Both the position numbers and the translations under genes were made by a program. This document shows positions 1-7,980 of a stretch of 64,000 nt of DNA, piece by piece. This DNA is from Perlucidibaca piscinae DSM 21586 (lineage in GTDB: Bacteria; Pseudomonadota; Gammaproteobacteria; Pseudomonadales; Moraxellaceae). The stretch covers positions 124,001-188,000 of the forward strand of contig NZ_ATUE01000005.1 in the NCBI RefSeq assembly GCF_000420045.1, read 5' to 3'. The number at the start of each line of letters is the position of its first letter. The first letter of the stretch is position 1. Under the pieces are notes generated by a model, which saw only the letters and a list, made by a program, of their open reading frames with translations, made no database searches and was not told the DNA's origin.

Positions 1-431
1 CCTTCATCGCTCTGCGTGGCACCGTCGAGCGGGAAGAAATGCATGCCGTCGTGGTTGTCGCCGACCTGCAGGGCCTGGTCGGCAGCAGTTTCGGACGCAT
101 CGCCTTTCCAGGCCGGGGACGTGCTGAAGAGTGGCGAACCCCAAGGCGCCATGACCTGATAACTGTAGCCGGACGGCACGATGACCTGACCACCACTGCT
201 CGCCGGCACCGCTGAAAAGCCCAGTCTGGCTGCCGGGGCCACAACTGCCCCTCCAGAGCTGCTGCCACCGCCGCCGCAAGCACTCAGCGTGCCACCCATG
301 AACAGCGCTGCCGACAAGCCGACACCGCTCTTCAGCAGGGTACGACGCGACATCGCGCGCTCGACGACCTCGTTGAAATGAGGATGATGCTCGGGGCTGA
401 CGGGAATGTCTTCCTGATCAATCAATTTCAT
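1..431 (-). CDS. PhoX-family phosphatase (DUF839), N-terminal part only
   Basis: The gene runs off the left edge of the window; about 143 N-terminal residues are visible. They begin with a short cytoplasmic leader, then a twin-arginine motif (SRRTLLK) before a hydrophobic stretch ending in LSACGGGG, which suggests Tat export and possibly a lipid anchor. After a Gly/Ser linker comes the segment VIVPSGYSYQVMAPWGSPL, typical of the start of the PhoX/DUF839 beta-propeller family (calcium/iron alkaline phosphatases). GGAG lies 7-10 bases upstream of the ATG. The gene is divergent from the lipoprotein gene at 631. I looked for a Pho box in the 199-bp gap and saw no convincing one. Catalytic residues lie outside the window, so the activity is inferred from the family. 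Confidence 0.75.
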   Translation of the reverse strand, partial: MKLIDQEDIPVSPEHHPHFNEVVERAMSRRTLLKSGVGLSAALFMGGTLSACGGGGSSSGGAVVAPAARLGFSAVPASSGGQVIVPSGYSYQVMAPWGSPLFSTSPAWKGDASETAADQALQVGDNHDGMHFFPLDGATQSDE

Positions 432-630
432 GTCACTAACTCCGGATGGTAATTGCCTGGTGCAGGCGACTGGCTAACCGGAATGAGTCTGTGGATGATG
501 CGTTACAGTTCGCTGAAGGTCCTGTGACCATTTTCGTTTCGTACTGGTTTTGTAACCCGTATCGCCAGCCACTGACAAAATCGCTACGATCAGTCACGAA
601 AACAACAAGCTCCCTGGCAGGTATTCCCTC

Positions 631-1731
631 ATGCAACTGCGCGTACTCGCTCTCGCCGCCGCCATCGCCCTGACCGGCTGCAGCGAAGATGAAGCCCTCG
701 AAAACACCAGCACCACCGGCGGCGACAGCGCTGGCGAAGTCGACAATGGAAATGACAACGGCTCCGATGATGGCGGCACCGATGACAATGGAGGCAACAA
801 CGACGGTGGCGATGGCGGCGACGATGGATCGGGCGGGGAAACGACTGGTTATGGCATCCCCGGACCGGCCGACCCGCTGCAGGCCGTGCTTCAGGATCAG
901 CTCTTTGCAGCCCTGATCGGCGGCAGCGCCCAGGCACCCGAACAGCTGCCGGCCGAAGCCGTGCTGACCTGCCTCAATGACACCGTGTCGATCAAGGCCG
1001 TAGACCTGATCGATGCCCTCGCTGCCGATGCGGCCGCCGGCCAGGCCGCGCTGACCGCACCGCAGGACAGCCAGCTCGCTGTCAGCGTCCAGGACCTCCT
1101 GCTCTCCACTGGCGGTCTGCTGCTGTCACTGACCGGCGACACCTCCTGCACGCTGGATCCGGAAGCAGGTACCGGCCTCCCGCTGCCAGGCGACCTGCCC
1201 AGTGAATTCCCCGGTTCGCCGGATGACTTCACGGCACTGCTGACCATGCTGCAGGAAGGTGGTGGCGGCAATCTGCCGCTGAGTCCGGCCATGCTGGGCG
1301 AGATCACCACCCAGCTCGATACCGTCATCGCCCAGATCGAACAGAATGGTGGCGAACCGGCTGCACCGCTGGTCAGTGCCCTGACGGTGGTCTCCGGCCT
1401 GCTTGATGGCGTCATCGGCGTGCTGACGCTGGGTGCCGACGATCCGGCAGCCGTGCCGGGGGCCATCGAGTCGCTGCTGACCGGTCTGGCGGGCAACCTG
1501 ACCGCCCTCGCACCATCCGGTGCCGGCGGCTTCAATCCGGACCAGCTGACCAGCCTGCTCGATCCATCCCAGCTCACCGGGCTGTTCGAGGCCTCCCCGA
1601 TTCCGATGCCGGGCGCTGAAGGCTTTGACCCGGAAGCCGCCTTTGCCCAGTTCACCGGTGCCTTCGACACCCTGGTCAGCACGCTGACCGGTCTCTTCGG
1701 CTCCTCGCCGATCCCGGTCCCGACGCCGTAA
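631..1731 (+). CDS. Low-complexity lipoprotein, paralogue 1 of 3
   Basis: 366 residues. A signal peptide with lipobox LTGC (Cys17) predicts a lipoprotein. Residues about 20-70 are an Asp/Asn/Gly-rich linker of the kind that binds calcium or acts as a flexible tether. The rest is a Leu/Gly/Pro-rich region with repeated short helical blocks such as QLDTVIAQIEQNGG and SLLTGLAGNL, and the tail is PIPVPTP. The architecture (lipobox, acidic linker, Leu/Gly-rich repeats, two or three cysteines) matches the genes at 21681 and 22916, so the three look paralogous. NCBI pipelines sometimes call similar proteins 'collagen-like triple helix repeat-containing', but I see no Gly-X-Y collagen repeats here. 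Function unknown. It stands alone, divergent from the PhoX gene. Confidence 0.7.
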   Translation: MQLRVLALAAAIALTGCSEDEALENTSTTGGDSAGEVDNGNDNGSDDGGTDDNGGNNDGGDGGDDGSGGETTGYGIPGPADPLQAVLQDQLFAALIGGSAQAPEQLPAEAVLTCLNDTVSIKAVDLIDALAADAAAGQAALTAPQDSQLAVSVQDLLLSTGGLLLSLTGDTSCTLDPEAGTGLPLPGDLPSEFPGSPDDFTALLTMLQEGGGGNLPLSPAMLGEITTQLDTVIAQIEQNGGEPAAPLVSALTVVSGLLDGVIGVLTLGADDPAAVPGAIESLLTGLAGNLTALAPSGAGGFNPDQLTSLLDPSQLTGLFEASPIPMPGAEGFDPEAAFAQFTGAFDTLVSTLTGLFGSSPIPVPTP

Positions 1732-1754
1732 GCGCGCACCACACCCGCTGCATG

Positions 1755-1781
1755 CACAGGCCCGGTCATCCCGGGCCTGTG
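1755..1781 (+). terminator. GC-rich perfect hairpin after lipoprotein 1
   Basis: An 11-bp perfect inverted repeat (CACAGGCCCGG / CCGGGCCTGTG) with a 5-base loop, 24 bases after the stop codon at 1731. Only a weak T-run follows (TCATT), so it may be a terminator of modest strength or an mRNA-stabilising hairpin. Confidence 0.5.
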
Positions 1782-1861
1782 TCATTCCGGCCCGCGAAAA
1801 TACCCAACGCCAGCCGTTCCGGTGTATGGTAGGACGCTTCCCGGCTACACCCACCACATTC

Positions 1862-3019
1862 ATGAACACCACCCTGCGCCAGCAGCTCGCCACCCTGATC
1901 GCCACGCCCAGCATCACCTGCACCGATGCCTCCATGGACATGGGCAATCTGGCCGTGGTCGAGCACATCGCAAGCTGGGCAACCGAGCTAGGCTTCCGCT
2001 GCGAGCTGCAACACGTGGCCCCCGGCAAGGCCAATCTGATCGCCACCCTGGGTGAAGGCCCCGGCGGACTGGTGCTGTCCGGGCATACCGATACGGTCCC
2101 CTACGATGCCGCGCGCTGGAAAAGCGACCCGTTCACGCTGACCGAACGTGACGGCAAGCTGTATGGCCTGGGAACGGCCGACATGAAAGGCTTCTTTCCG
2201 CTCGCGCTGGCAGCCGCCCACGAGGCCGCCAGCGTGATCCGCGCGGGAGGTCGCCTGCACGCACCGCTGATCCTGCTCGCCACCTGCGACGAGGAAACCA
2301 GCATGGCTGGCGCTCGCGCGCTGGTAGCTGCCGGCAAGCCCAGGGCGCGCTTCGCGGTGATCGGCGAACCCACCGGGCTGAAGCCGCTGCGCCTGCAGAA
2401 GGGCGTGATGATGGAGCGCCTGGTCATCGAGGGCCGCAGCGGCCACTCCAGCGACCCCGCGCTGGGACACAGCGCACTCGATGCCATGCATGCCGCGCTG
2501 GGTGAGCTGATCGGTTTCCGCCGCGAGCTGGCCGAACGCCACCACAACCCGCTGTTCACGGTACCGACGCCTACCCTTAACCTGGGCTGCATTCACGGTG
2601 GCGACAATCCCAACCGCATCTGCGCGCGCTGCGAACTGCAGTACGACCTGCGTCCTCTGCCTGGCATGGCCATGAACGAGCTGCGCGCCACCATCGCGCA
2701 ACGACTGGCTCCGCTGGCCGAGCAGTTCCAGGTCAGCATCCGCAGCGAACCGCTGTTTGCCGGTACGCCGGCCATGGAAACCCCGGCCGACTCGCCCCTC
2801 GTGCTCGCCGCCGAAGCCCTCACCGGCCACGCCTCCGGTGCCGCCGCCTTCGGTACCGAGGCACCCTATTTGCAGGAGCTGGGCATGGACGCGCTCATCC
2901 TCGGGCCGGGCGACATCGATACCGCGCACCAGCCCGACGAGTTCGTCGCCATCGACCGCCTGCAGCCCACCATCAGCCTGCTGAGCGCGCTGATCCGGCG
3001 CTTTTGCCTGTCAGCCTGA
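1862..3019 (+). CDS. argE: Acetylornithine deacetylase
   Basis: 385 residues, the usual ArgE length. It removes the acetyl group from N-acetylornithine in linear arginine synthesis. The M20 zinc-peptidase pattern is complete: metal ligands His75 and Asp77 in SGHTDTVPYD, bridging Asp107 in GTADMKG, and the general-base pair Glu144-Glu145 in CDEETSMAG, followed by the dimerisation lid and the C-terminal metal His region. I chose the ATG at 1862 because the family starts just before RQQLATLIATPSIT; an in-frame upstream start at 1826 would add residues with no family similarity. argA follows after 97 bases in the same direction, so the first and fifth steps of the arginine pathway are neighbours, as in pseudomonads. 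Confidence 0.95.
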   Translation: MNTTLRQQLATLIATPSITCTDASMDMGNLAVVEHIASWATELGFRCELQHVAPGKANLIATLGEGPGGLVLSGHTDTVPYDAARWKSDPFTLTERDGKLYGLGTADMKGFFPLALAAAHEAASVIRAGGRLHAPLILLATCDEETSMAGARALVAAGKPRARFAVIGEPTGLKPLRLQKGVMMERLVIEGRSGHSSDPALGHSALDAMHAALGELIGFRRELAERHHNPLFTVPTPTLNLGCIHGGDNPNRICARCELQYDLRPLPGMAMNELRATIAQRLAPLAEQFQVSIRSEPLFAGTPAMETPADSPLVLAAEALTGHASGAAAFGTEAPYLQELGMDALILGPGDIDTAHQPDEFVAIDRLQPTISLLSALIRRFCLSA

Positions 3020-3116
3020 TGCGCCTATACAATCCCGGTTCACCGATGGGCGCCCGCCGCGTCCCCACCCTTGCAGGGCCAGCACCTTGAGCAGCCAGAA
3101 TCCCTTCCAGGACACC

Positions 3117-4436
3117 ATGTCAGACCAGTATGTGCACTGGTTCCGCAACTCGGCCCCGTACATCAACGCGCACCGTGGCAAGACCTTCGTGCTGCTGTTC
3201 GGCGGCGAAGCGGTCAACCATGACAACTTCCGCAACATCGTGCATGACATCGCGCTGCTGCACTCGCTGGGCATCAAGCTGGTGCTGGTGCATGGCGCGC
3301 GCCCGCAGATCGACGAAAACCTGGTCGAGTACGGCCTCGAAACGCCCTACCACAACGGCTTGCGCGTGACCACGCGCGAAGCCCTGCGCTGCGTGATGGA
3401 CGCGGTCGGCGCCATCCGTCTGGAGATCGAGGCGCTGCTGTCCATGGGTCTCGCCAACTCGCCGATGTTCGGCGCCAAGATCGATGCCGTGTCCGGCAAC
3501 TTCATCACCGCCAAGCCCTACGGCGTGCGTGATGGCGTCGACTTCGCCCTCACCGGCGAGGTGCGCGCGGTGGACACCGAGGTCATCAACAAGAACCTGC
3601 AGAATCACCACATCGTGATTCTCGGTCCGACCGGCTATTCAACCACCGGCGAAGTCTTCAACCTGCTCGCCGAGGATGTCGCGGTGTCCGTGGCCACCGC
3701 GCTGCAGGCCGACAAGCTGATTTGCCTGGGCGAGCGCGAGGGCATCGTCGATGACAACGACGACCGACTGCTGCGCGAGATGATCCCCAACGAGGTCGAC
3801 CAGTACCTGCGCAACCGCCCCATCGACAGCGAGCTGCTGCGCCACATGAACGCCGCCCGCGAAGCCTGCCGCGAAGGCGTCAAACGCGTGCACATCATTT
3901 CCTATGTGCGCGATGGCGCCCTGCTCCAGGAGCTGTTCACCCGTGACGGCTCCGGCACGCTGATCACCCATGACCCCTACGAAGAGATCCGCACCGCGGA
4001 GATCGAGGATGTCGGCGGCATCATTGAGCTGATCGAGCCGCTGGAGGAGGAAGGCATCCTGGTGCGACGTTCGCGCGAGAAGCTGGAAAACGAGATCGGC
4101 CACTTCGCCGTGGTCGAGCGTGACGGCATGATCATCGGCTGTGCCGCGCTCTATCCGCTGCCGATCATCAAGGGCGAGGAGCCGGCCGGCGAGATCGCCT
4201 GTGTCGCCATCCACCCGAACTACCGCAAGAGCGATCGCGGCAGCGAGCTCATGGACTTCCTGCAGAAGCGTGCCGTCAGCAAGGGGCTGGGCCGGCTTTT
4301 CGTGCTCACCACGCGCACCGGCCTGTGGTTCCAGGAGCACGGCTTCGAACCCGCCTCGGTCGACGACCTGCCCTCGCAGCGCAAGTCCTTCTACAACTAC
4401 CAGCGCAACTCGCTGGTGCTCAGCAAAGCCATTTGA
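3117..4436 (+). CDS. argA: N-acetylglutamate synthase
   Basis: 439 residues from this ATG. It catalyses the first step of arginine synthesis, acetylating glutamate with acetyl-CoA. The N-terminal two thirds is an amino-acid-kinase fold that normally carries the arginine feedback site (PYINAHRGKTFVLLFGGEA, LLHSLGIKLVLVHGARPQI). The C-terminal third (from about residue 290) is a GNAT domain with the acetyl-CoA loop around VAIHPNYRKSDRGSELM. An in-frame TTG at 3087 with AGGG upstream could add 10 residues; I prefer 3117 because AGGA lies just upstream and gammaproteobacterial homologues begin close to the YVHWFRNSAPYI block. ilvD follows after 16 bases and may be co-transcribed. Confidence 0.95.
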   Translation: MSDQYVHWFRNSAPYINAHRGKTFVLLFGGEAVNHDNFRNIVHDIALLHSLGIKLVLVHGARPQIDENLVEYGLETPYHNGLRVTTREALRCVMDAVGAIRLEIEALLSMGLANSPMFGAKIDAVSGNFITAKPYGVRDGVDFALTGEVRAVDTEVINKNLQNHHIVILGPTGYSTTGEVFNLLAEDVAVSVATALQADKLICLGEREGIVDDNDDRLLREMIPNEVDQYLRNRPIDSELLRHMNAAREACREGVKRVHIISYVRDGALLQELFTRDGSGTLITHDPYEEIRTAEIEDVGGIIELIEPLEEEGILVRRSREKLENEIGHFAVVERDGMIIGCAALYPLPIIKGEEPAGEIACVAIHPNYRKSDRGSELMDFLQKRAVSKGLGRLFVLTTRTGLWFQEHGFEPASVDDLPSQRKSFYNYQRNSLVLSKAI

Positions 4437-4452
4437 CGCAAGGATTCACGAG

Positions 4453-6132
4453 ATGACAGACATCACCCCCAACATGCGCAAGTTCTCCTCCCAGGTGGTG
4501 GATGGCGTCGAAGCCGCACCGGGCCGCGCCATGCTGCGCGCCGTCGGCTTCACCGACGAGGACTTCAAGAAGCCGCAGATCGGCATTGCCTCGACCTGGG
4601 CCAATGTCACCCCCTGCAACATGCACATCAACAAGCTCGCCGAGGAAGCCGAGAAGGGCGCCAACGCGGCCGGCGGCAAGGGCGTGATCTTCAACACCAT
4701 CACCATCTCCGACGGCATCGCCAACGGCACCGAAGGCATGAAGTACTCGCTGGTGTCGCGCGAGGTCATCGCTGACTCCATCGAGACCGTGGCCGGCTGC
4801 GAAGGCTTTGACGGCATCGTCGCCGTCGGCGGCTGCGACAAGAACATGCCCGGCTGCATCATCGGCATGGCGCGCCTGAACCGTCCGTCCATCTTCGTCT
4901 ACGGCGGCACCATCAAGCCCGGCTACGGCCACACCGACATCATCTCGGTGTTCGAGGCCGTCGGTCAGCACGCCAAGGGCGACATGGACCTGATCCAGGT
5001 CAAGCAGATCGAGGACACCGCGATTCCGGGGCCGGGCTCCTGCGGCGGCATGTACACCGCCAACACCATGGCCTCCGCCATTGAAGCCCTGGGCATGTCC
5101 CTGCCCGGCTCCAGCGCGCAGGATGCCATCGGCAGTGACAAGGCACTGGACTGCTTCCGCGCCGGCGAACAGGTCATCGAGCTTCTGCGCCGCGACATCA
5201 AGCCGCGCGACATCATGACCCGCAAGGCCTTCGAGAACGCCATCCGCGTCATCATCGCGCTGGCCGGCTCCACCAACGGCGTGCTGCACCTGCTCGCCAT
5301 GGCCAACGCGGTCGACGTCGATCTCACGCTGGATGACTTCGTCGAGCTCGGCAAGATCACCCCGGTGCTGGCCGACCTGCGACCGTCCGGCAAGTACATG
5401 ATGTCCGAGCTGGTCGCCATTGGCGGCATCCAGCCCCTGATGAAGCGCATGCTGGATGCCGGCATGCTGCACGGCGATGTCATGACCGTGACCGGCAAGA
5501 CCCTGGCCGAGAACCTTGCCGACGTGCAGGACTACCCGGCCGGCCAGGACATCATTCGTCCCTTCGACAACCCGATCAAGAAGGATTCACACCTGGTCAT
5601 CCTGCGCGGCAACCTGTCGCCGACCGGCGCGGTGGCCAAGATCACCGGCAAGGAAGGCCTGCGCTTCGAGGGTCGTGCGCGCGTCTACCACGGCGAGGAA
5701 GCGGCGCTGGCCGGCATCCTCAATGGCGAAGTGGTGGCGGGCGACGTCATCGTGATCCGCTACGAAGGCCCCAAGGGCGGCCCGGGCATGCGTGAAATGC
5801 TCTCCCCGACCTCGGCCGTGATGGGCAAGGGTCTGGGCAAGGAAGTCGCGCTCATCACCGATGGCCGCTTCTCCGGCGGCTCGCACGGCTTCGTGGTCGG
5901 CCACATCACGCCGGAAGCCTTCGAGGGCGGCCCGATCGCGCTGCTGGAGAACGGCGACCCCATCACCATCGATGCCGAGACACGTGAGATCACGGTCGGC
6001 GTCTCCGACGCCGTGCTCGCCGAGCGCAAGGCGGCATGGGTGCAGCCCAAGCCCGTCTACACCCGCGGCGTGCTCGCCAAGTACGCCAAGCTGGTGTCCA
6101 GTGCCTCCGAGGGCGCCGTGACGGACAAGTAA
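4453..6132 (+). CDS. ilvD: Dihydroxy-acid dehydratase
   Basis: 559 residues, the shorter IlvD class. It dehydrates 2,3-dihydroxy-isovalerate and -methylvalerate in valine and isoleucine synthesis and needs an iron-sulfur cluster. Visible family blocks are GIASTWANVTPCNMH near the N-terminus, the cluster motif CDKNMPG (Cys128), the downstream PGPGSCGGMYTANTMA block with another cluster cysteine, and the C-terminal TDGRFSGGSHGFVVGHI block. The ATG at 4453 was chosen because the family begins with the NMRKFSSQVVDG segment; upstream in-frame sequence belongs to the argA shadow. The next gene starts 6 bases after the stop. Confidence 0.97.
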   Translation: MTDITPNMRKFSSQVVDGVEAAPGRAMLRAVGFTDEDFKKPQIGIASTWANVTPCNMHINKLAEEAEKGANAAGGKGVIFNTITISDGIANGTEGMKYSLVSREVIADSIETVAGCEGFDGIVAVGGCDKNMPGCIIGMARLNRPSIFVYGGTIKPGYGHTDIISVFEAVGQHAKGDMDLIQVKQIEDTAIPGPGSCGGMYTANTMASAIEALGMSLPGSSAQDAIGSDKALDCFRAGEQVIELLRRDIKPRDIMTRKAFENAIRVIIALAGSTNGVLHLLAMANAVDVDLTLDDFVELGKITPVLADLRPSGKYMMSELVAIGGIQPLMKRMLDAGMLHGDVMTVTGKTLAENLADVQDYPAGQDIIRPFDNPIKKDSHLVILRGNLSPTGAVAKITGKEGLRFEGRARVYHGEEAALAGILNGEVVAGDVIVIRYEGPKGGPGMREMLSPTSAVMGKGLGKEVALITDGRFSGGSHGFVVGHITPEAFEGGPIALLENGDPITIDAETREITVGVSDAVLAERKAAWVQPKPVYTRGVLAKYAKLVSSASEGAVTDK

Positions 6133-6138
6133 GCGCCC

Positions 6139-7503
6139 ATGTCGGTCTGGACAGGTCTGCTCCAGCCCCCGGTCAGCGCCCTGCTGACCGGAGAACCGCT
6201 GCGTGACTTCCGGCGCAGCCGGCACGAGCTGCAGCGACGCCTGACCGGCCAGCCGCACCGTCTCACGCTGTGGCTGCGCGCCGATGACCCGCAGGCGTTC
6301 GTGCTGCTCCAGATTCTGCCGGACCTGATCAGGCCGCTTGCGCTCGAGACCGGCATTCGTCTGCTGCATGGCAGTGACGACGACACCTGCCCGGAGCCGC
6401 TTCGACAGCAGGCATTCGCACTGGACGATGCCCGCCGCCAGGCCATGCGGCACGGCCTCATGCCACCAGGCGACCCGCCCGATGCCAGTCGGGTGGCGCA
6501 CGCCCGACGTCTGCTGCTGGCGGTGGAGTGCCTGGCTCTCGACAATCCGTTGGCACGCGCCCGGGAGATCATGTCGCAACTCTGGCGGCCGGGCGCTCCG
6601 GCACTCACCGGACATGCTGATCAGGCCACGCTTGGCCTCGACGGCTCCGATGACGAGCGCACGGCGCTGGCCGGCATCGATGCCGTCGAGCACGGCACGC
6701 GCAACCGCCAGGCGCAGCGCCGTGCCGGACACTACGCCAGCGCTGCGCTGCACTACGGCGGTGAATGGTATGTCGGCCTGGACCGTCTCGAGCATCTGCG
6801 TCAACGTCTCGCTGCGCTCGGCCTCGGGACGCTGCCGGCAATTCCGCTGGTAACGCCTGACGATCCCTCAGGTGCCGATGTCATTGCTCCGGATGGCTGC
6901 ACCCTGCAGCTGTTCTTCTCGTTTCGCAGCCCCTATTCCTGGCTGGCGCTGGACCGGGTGCGCGAACTGGCGGACAGGCACCAGTTGCCGCTGCGTCTGC
7001 GCCCGGTGTTGCCCATGGTGATGCGCGGCCTGCCGGTTCCTGCCATCAAGCGCCGCTACATCCTGCTCGACGCCAAGCGCGAAGCCGACCGTCACGGCAT
7101 TCCCTTCGGCCGCATCTGCGACCCGGTAGGTGCCGGCGTGGAGCGCTGCATGGCCGTCTGCCATGCCGCCCGTGCCAGCGGCCGTGATCTCGCCTTCGCC
7201 TCGGCGGCGGCACGGCGCATCTGGTCGGAGGGCGAGGACATGACCCGGGACGCTCCGCTGCTGGCCGCCGCTCATGAGGCCGGCATGAGCATCGGCGACG
7301 TGGATGCCGCGCTGAAGCACGACGACTGGCGCGAAGCCGCTGAGCGTCATCGTGCCGATCTCTTCGATGCCGGCCTCTGGGGTGTACCCGGACTGGAACT
7401 GAACCGGCATGGCAGACGCCTTGCTGCCACCTGGGGCCAGGACCGGCTCTGGGTCATCACTGATACTCTGCAACAGCTGTCACGCGAGAACCGTCATGAC
7501 TGA
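6139..7503 (+). CDS. DsbA-family / HCCA-isomerase-like protein, two-domain
   Basis: 454 residues, about twice a usual member. Residues about 255-445 are a clear thioredoxin-fold domain of the 2-hydroxychromene-2-carboxylate isomerase/DsbA family: FFSFRSPYSWLALDR, where the FRSPYS replaces the CXXC of oxidoreductases, and the closing cis-Pro loop DAGLWGVPGLELN. Residues about 1-240 look like a second, diverged copy (LTLWLRADDPQAFVLLQILPDL; ALHYGGEWYVGLDRLEHL). Homologues of this domain act as glutathione-dependent isomerases or kappa-class GSTs; the substrate cannot be told from sequence. There is no signal peptide, so it is cytoplasmic. Its stop overlaps the next ATG, implying translational coupling with the CoA-binding protein. 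Confidence 0.75.
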   Translation: MSVWTGLLQPPVSALLTGEPLRDFRRSRHELQRRLTGQPHRLTLWLRADDPQAFVLLQILPDLIRPLALETGIRLLHGSDDDTCPEPLRQQAFALDDARRQAMRHGLMPPGDPPDASRVAHARRLLLAVECLALDNPLARAREIMSQLWRPGAPALTGHADQATLGLDGSDDERTALAGIDAVEHGTRNRQAQRRAGHYASAALHYGGEWYVGLDRLEHLRQRLAALGLGTLPAIPLVTPDDPSGADVIAPDGCTLQLFFSFRSPYSWLALDRVRELADRHQLPLRLRPVLPMVMRGLPVPAIKRRYILLDAKREADRHGIPFGRICDPVGAGVERCMAVCHAARASGRDLAFASAAARRIWSEGEDMTRDAPLLAAAHEAGMSIGDVDAALKHDDWREAAERHRADLFDAGLWGVPGLELNRHGRRLAATWGQDRLWVITDTLQQLSRENRHD

Positions 7504-7861
7504 AACCGTCGCCGTGCTCGGCGCCAGCCCCAACCCGGCGCGCTACAGCTTCAAGGCCGTTCGCATGCTCACGCAGTACGGTCACACCGTGCTGCCGGTG
7601 AACCCGGCGCAGACCGAGATTGACGGCATCCCCGTTGTGTCGTCGCTGGGCGCGATCACCACGCCGGTCGACACCCTCACGCTCTATGTCGGTCCGGCAC
7701 AACTGCCGCGACTGGTGCCGGACATCCTCGCGCTCAGACCGGGACGTGTCATCTTCAACCCCGGCACCGAAGTGCCCGGCATCATGCAGCAGCTGCAGGC
7801 TGAGGGCATTCCCTGCGAGGCCGCCTGCACGCTGGTCCTCCTGCGCTCCGGACTGTTCTGA
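7496..7861 (+). CDS. CoA-binding domain protein (YccU type)
   Basis: 121 residues, a single Rossmann-like CoA-binding domain. The N-terminal AVLGASPNPARYSFKAVRML is the nucleotide-binding loop, followed by VNPAQTEIDGIPVVSSL and the C-terminal EGIPCEAACTLVLL, in which the cysteines are conserved in this family. Such stand-alone domains resemble the CoA-binding part of succinyl-CoA synthetase but lack a ligase domain; their role is not settled. The ATG lies inside the end of the preceding gene (8-base overlap), so the two are likely co-translated. It is the last gene of the ilvD run. Confidence 0.8.
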   Translation: MTETVAVLGASPNPARYSFKAVRMLTQYGHTVLPVNPAQTEIDGIPVVSSLGAITTPVDTLTLYVGPAQLPRLVPDILALRPGRVIFNPGTEVPGIMQQLQAEGIPCEAACTLVLLRSGLF

Positions 7862-7910
7862 CGCGCTACCGCTGACACGAAACACATTCATCGACATGTA
7901 ACATCTTTAT

Positions 7911-7939
7911 TTGACACTGCATCCTGTCTGATCTACCCT
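7911..7939 (+). promoter_or_regulatory. Candidate sigma-70 promoter for the CocE-type hydrolase
   Basis: TTGACA at 7911-7916, a 17-bp spacer, then TACCCT at 7934-7939. The -35 box is a perfect match and the -10 a weak one. It lies in the 119-bp gap before the gene at 7981, in an AT-richer stretch. Confidence 0.45.
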
Positions 7940-7980
7940 CGCTGGCCATAAAACGAACAACACGCATCGAGGGAATCGAC

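Noticed and set aside
432..630. Pho box for the PhoX gene
   Set aside because: Only scattered CTGT fragments (for example CTGTAACGCATCAT on the minus strand); no tandem 7-bp repeats at the right spacing.
897..1769. Long minus-strand open frames opposite lipoprotein 1
   Set aside because: Shadow of a GC-rich coding strand; the composition is Pro/Arg/Ser-rich without family motifs, while the plus strand has a signal peptide and lipobox.
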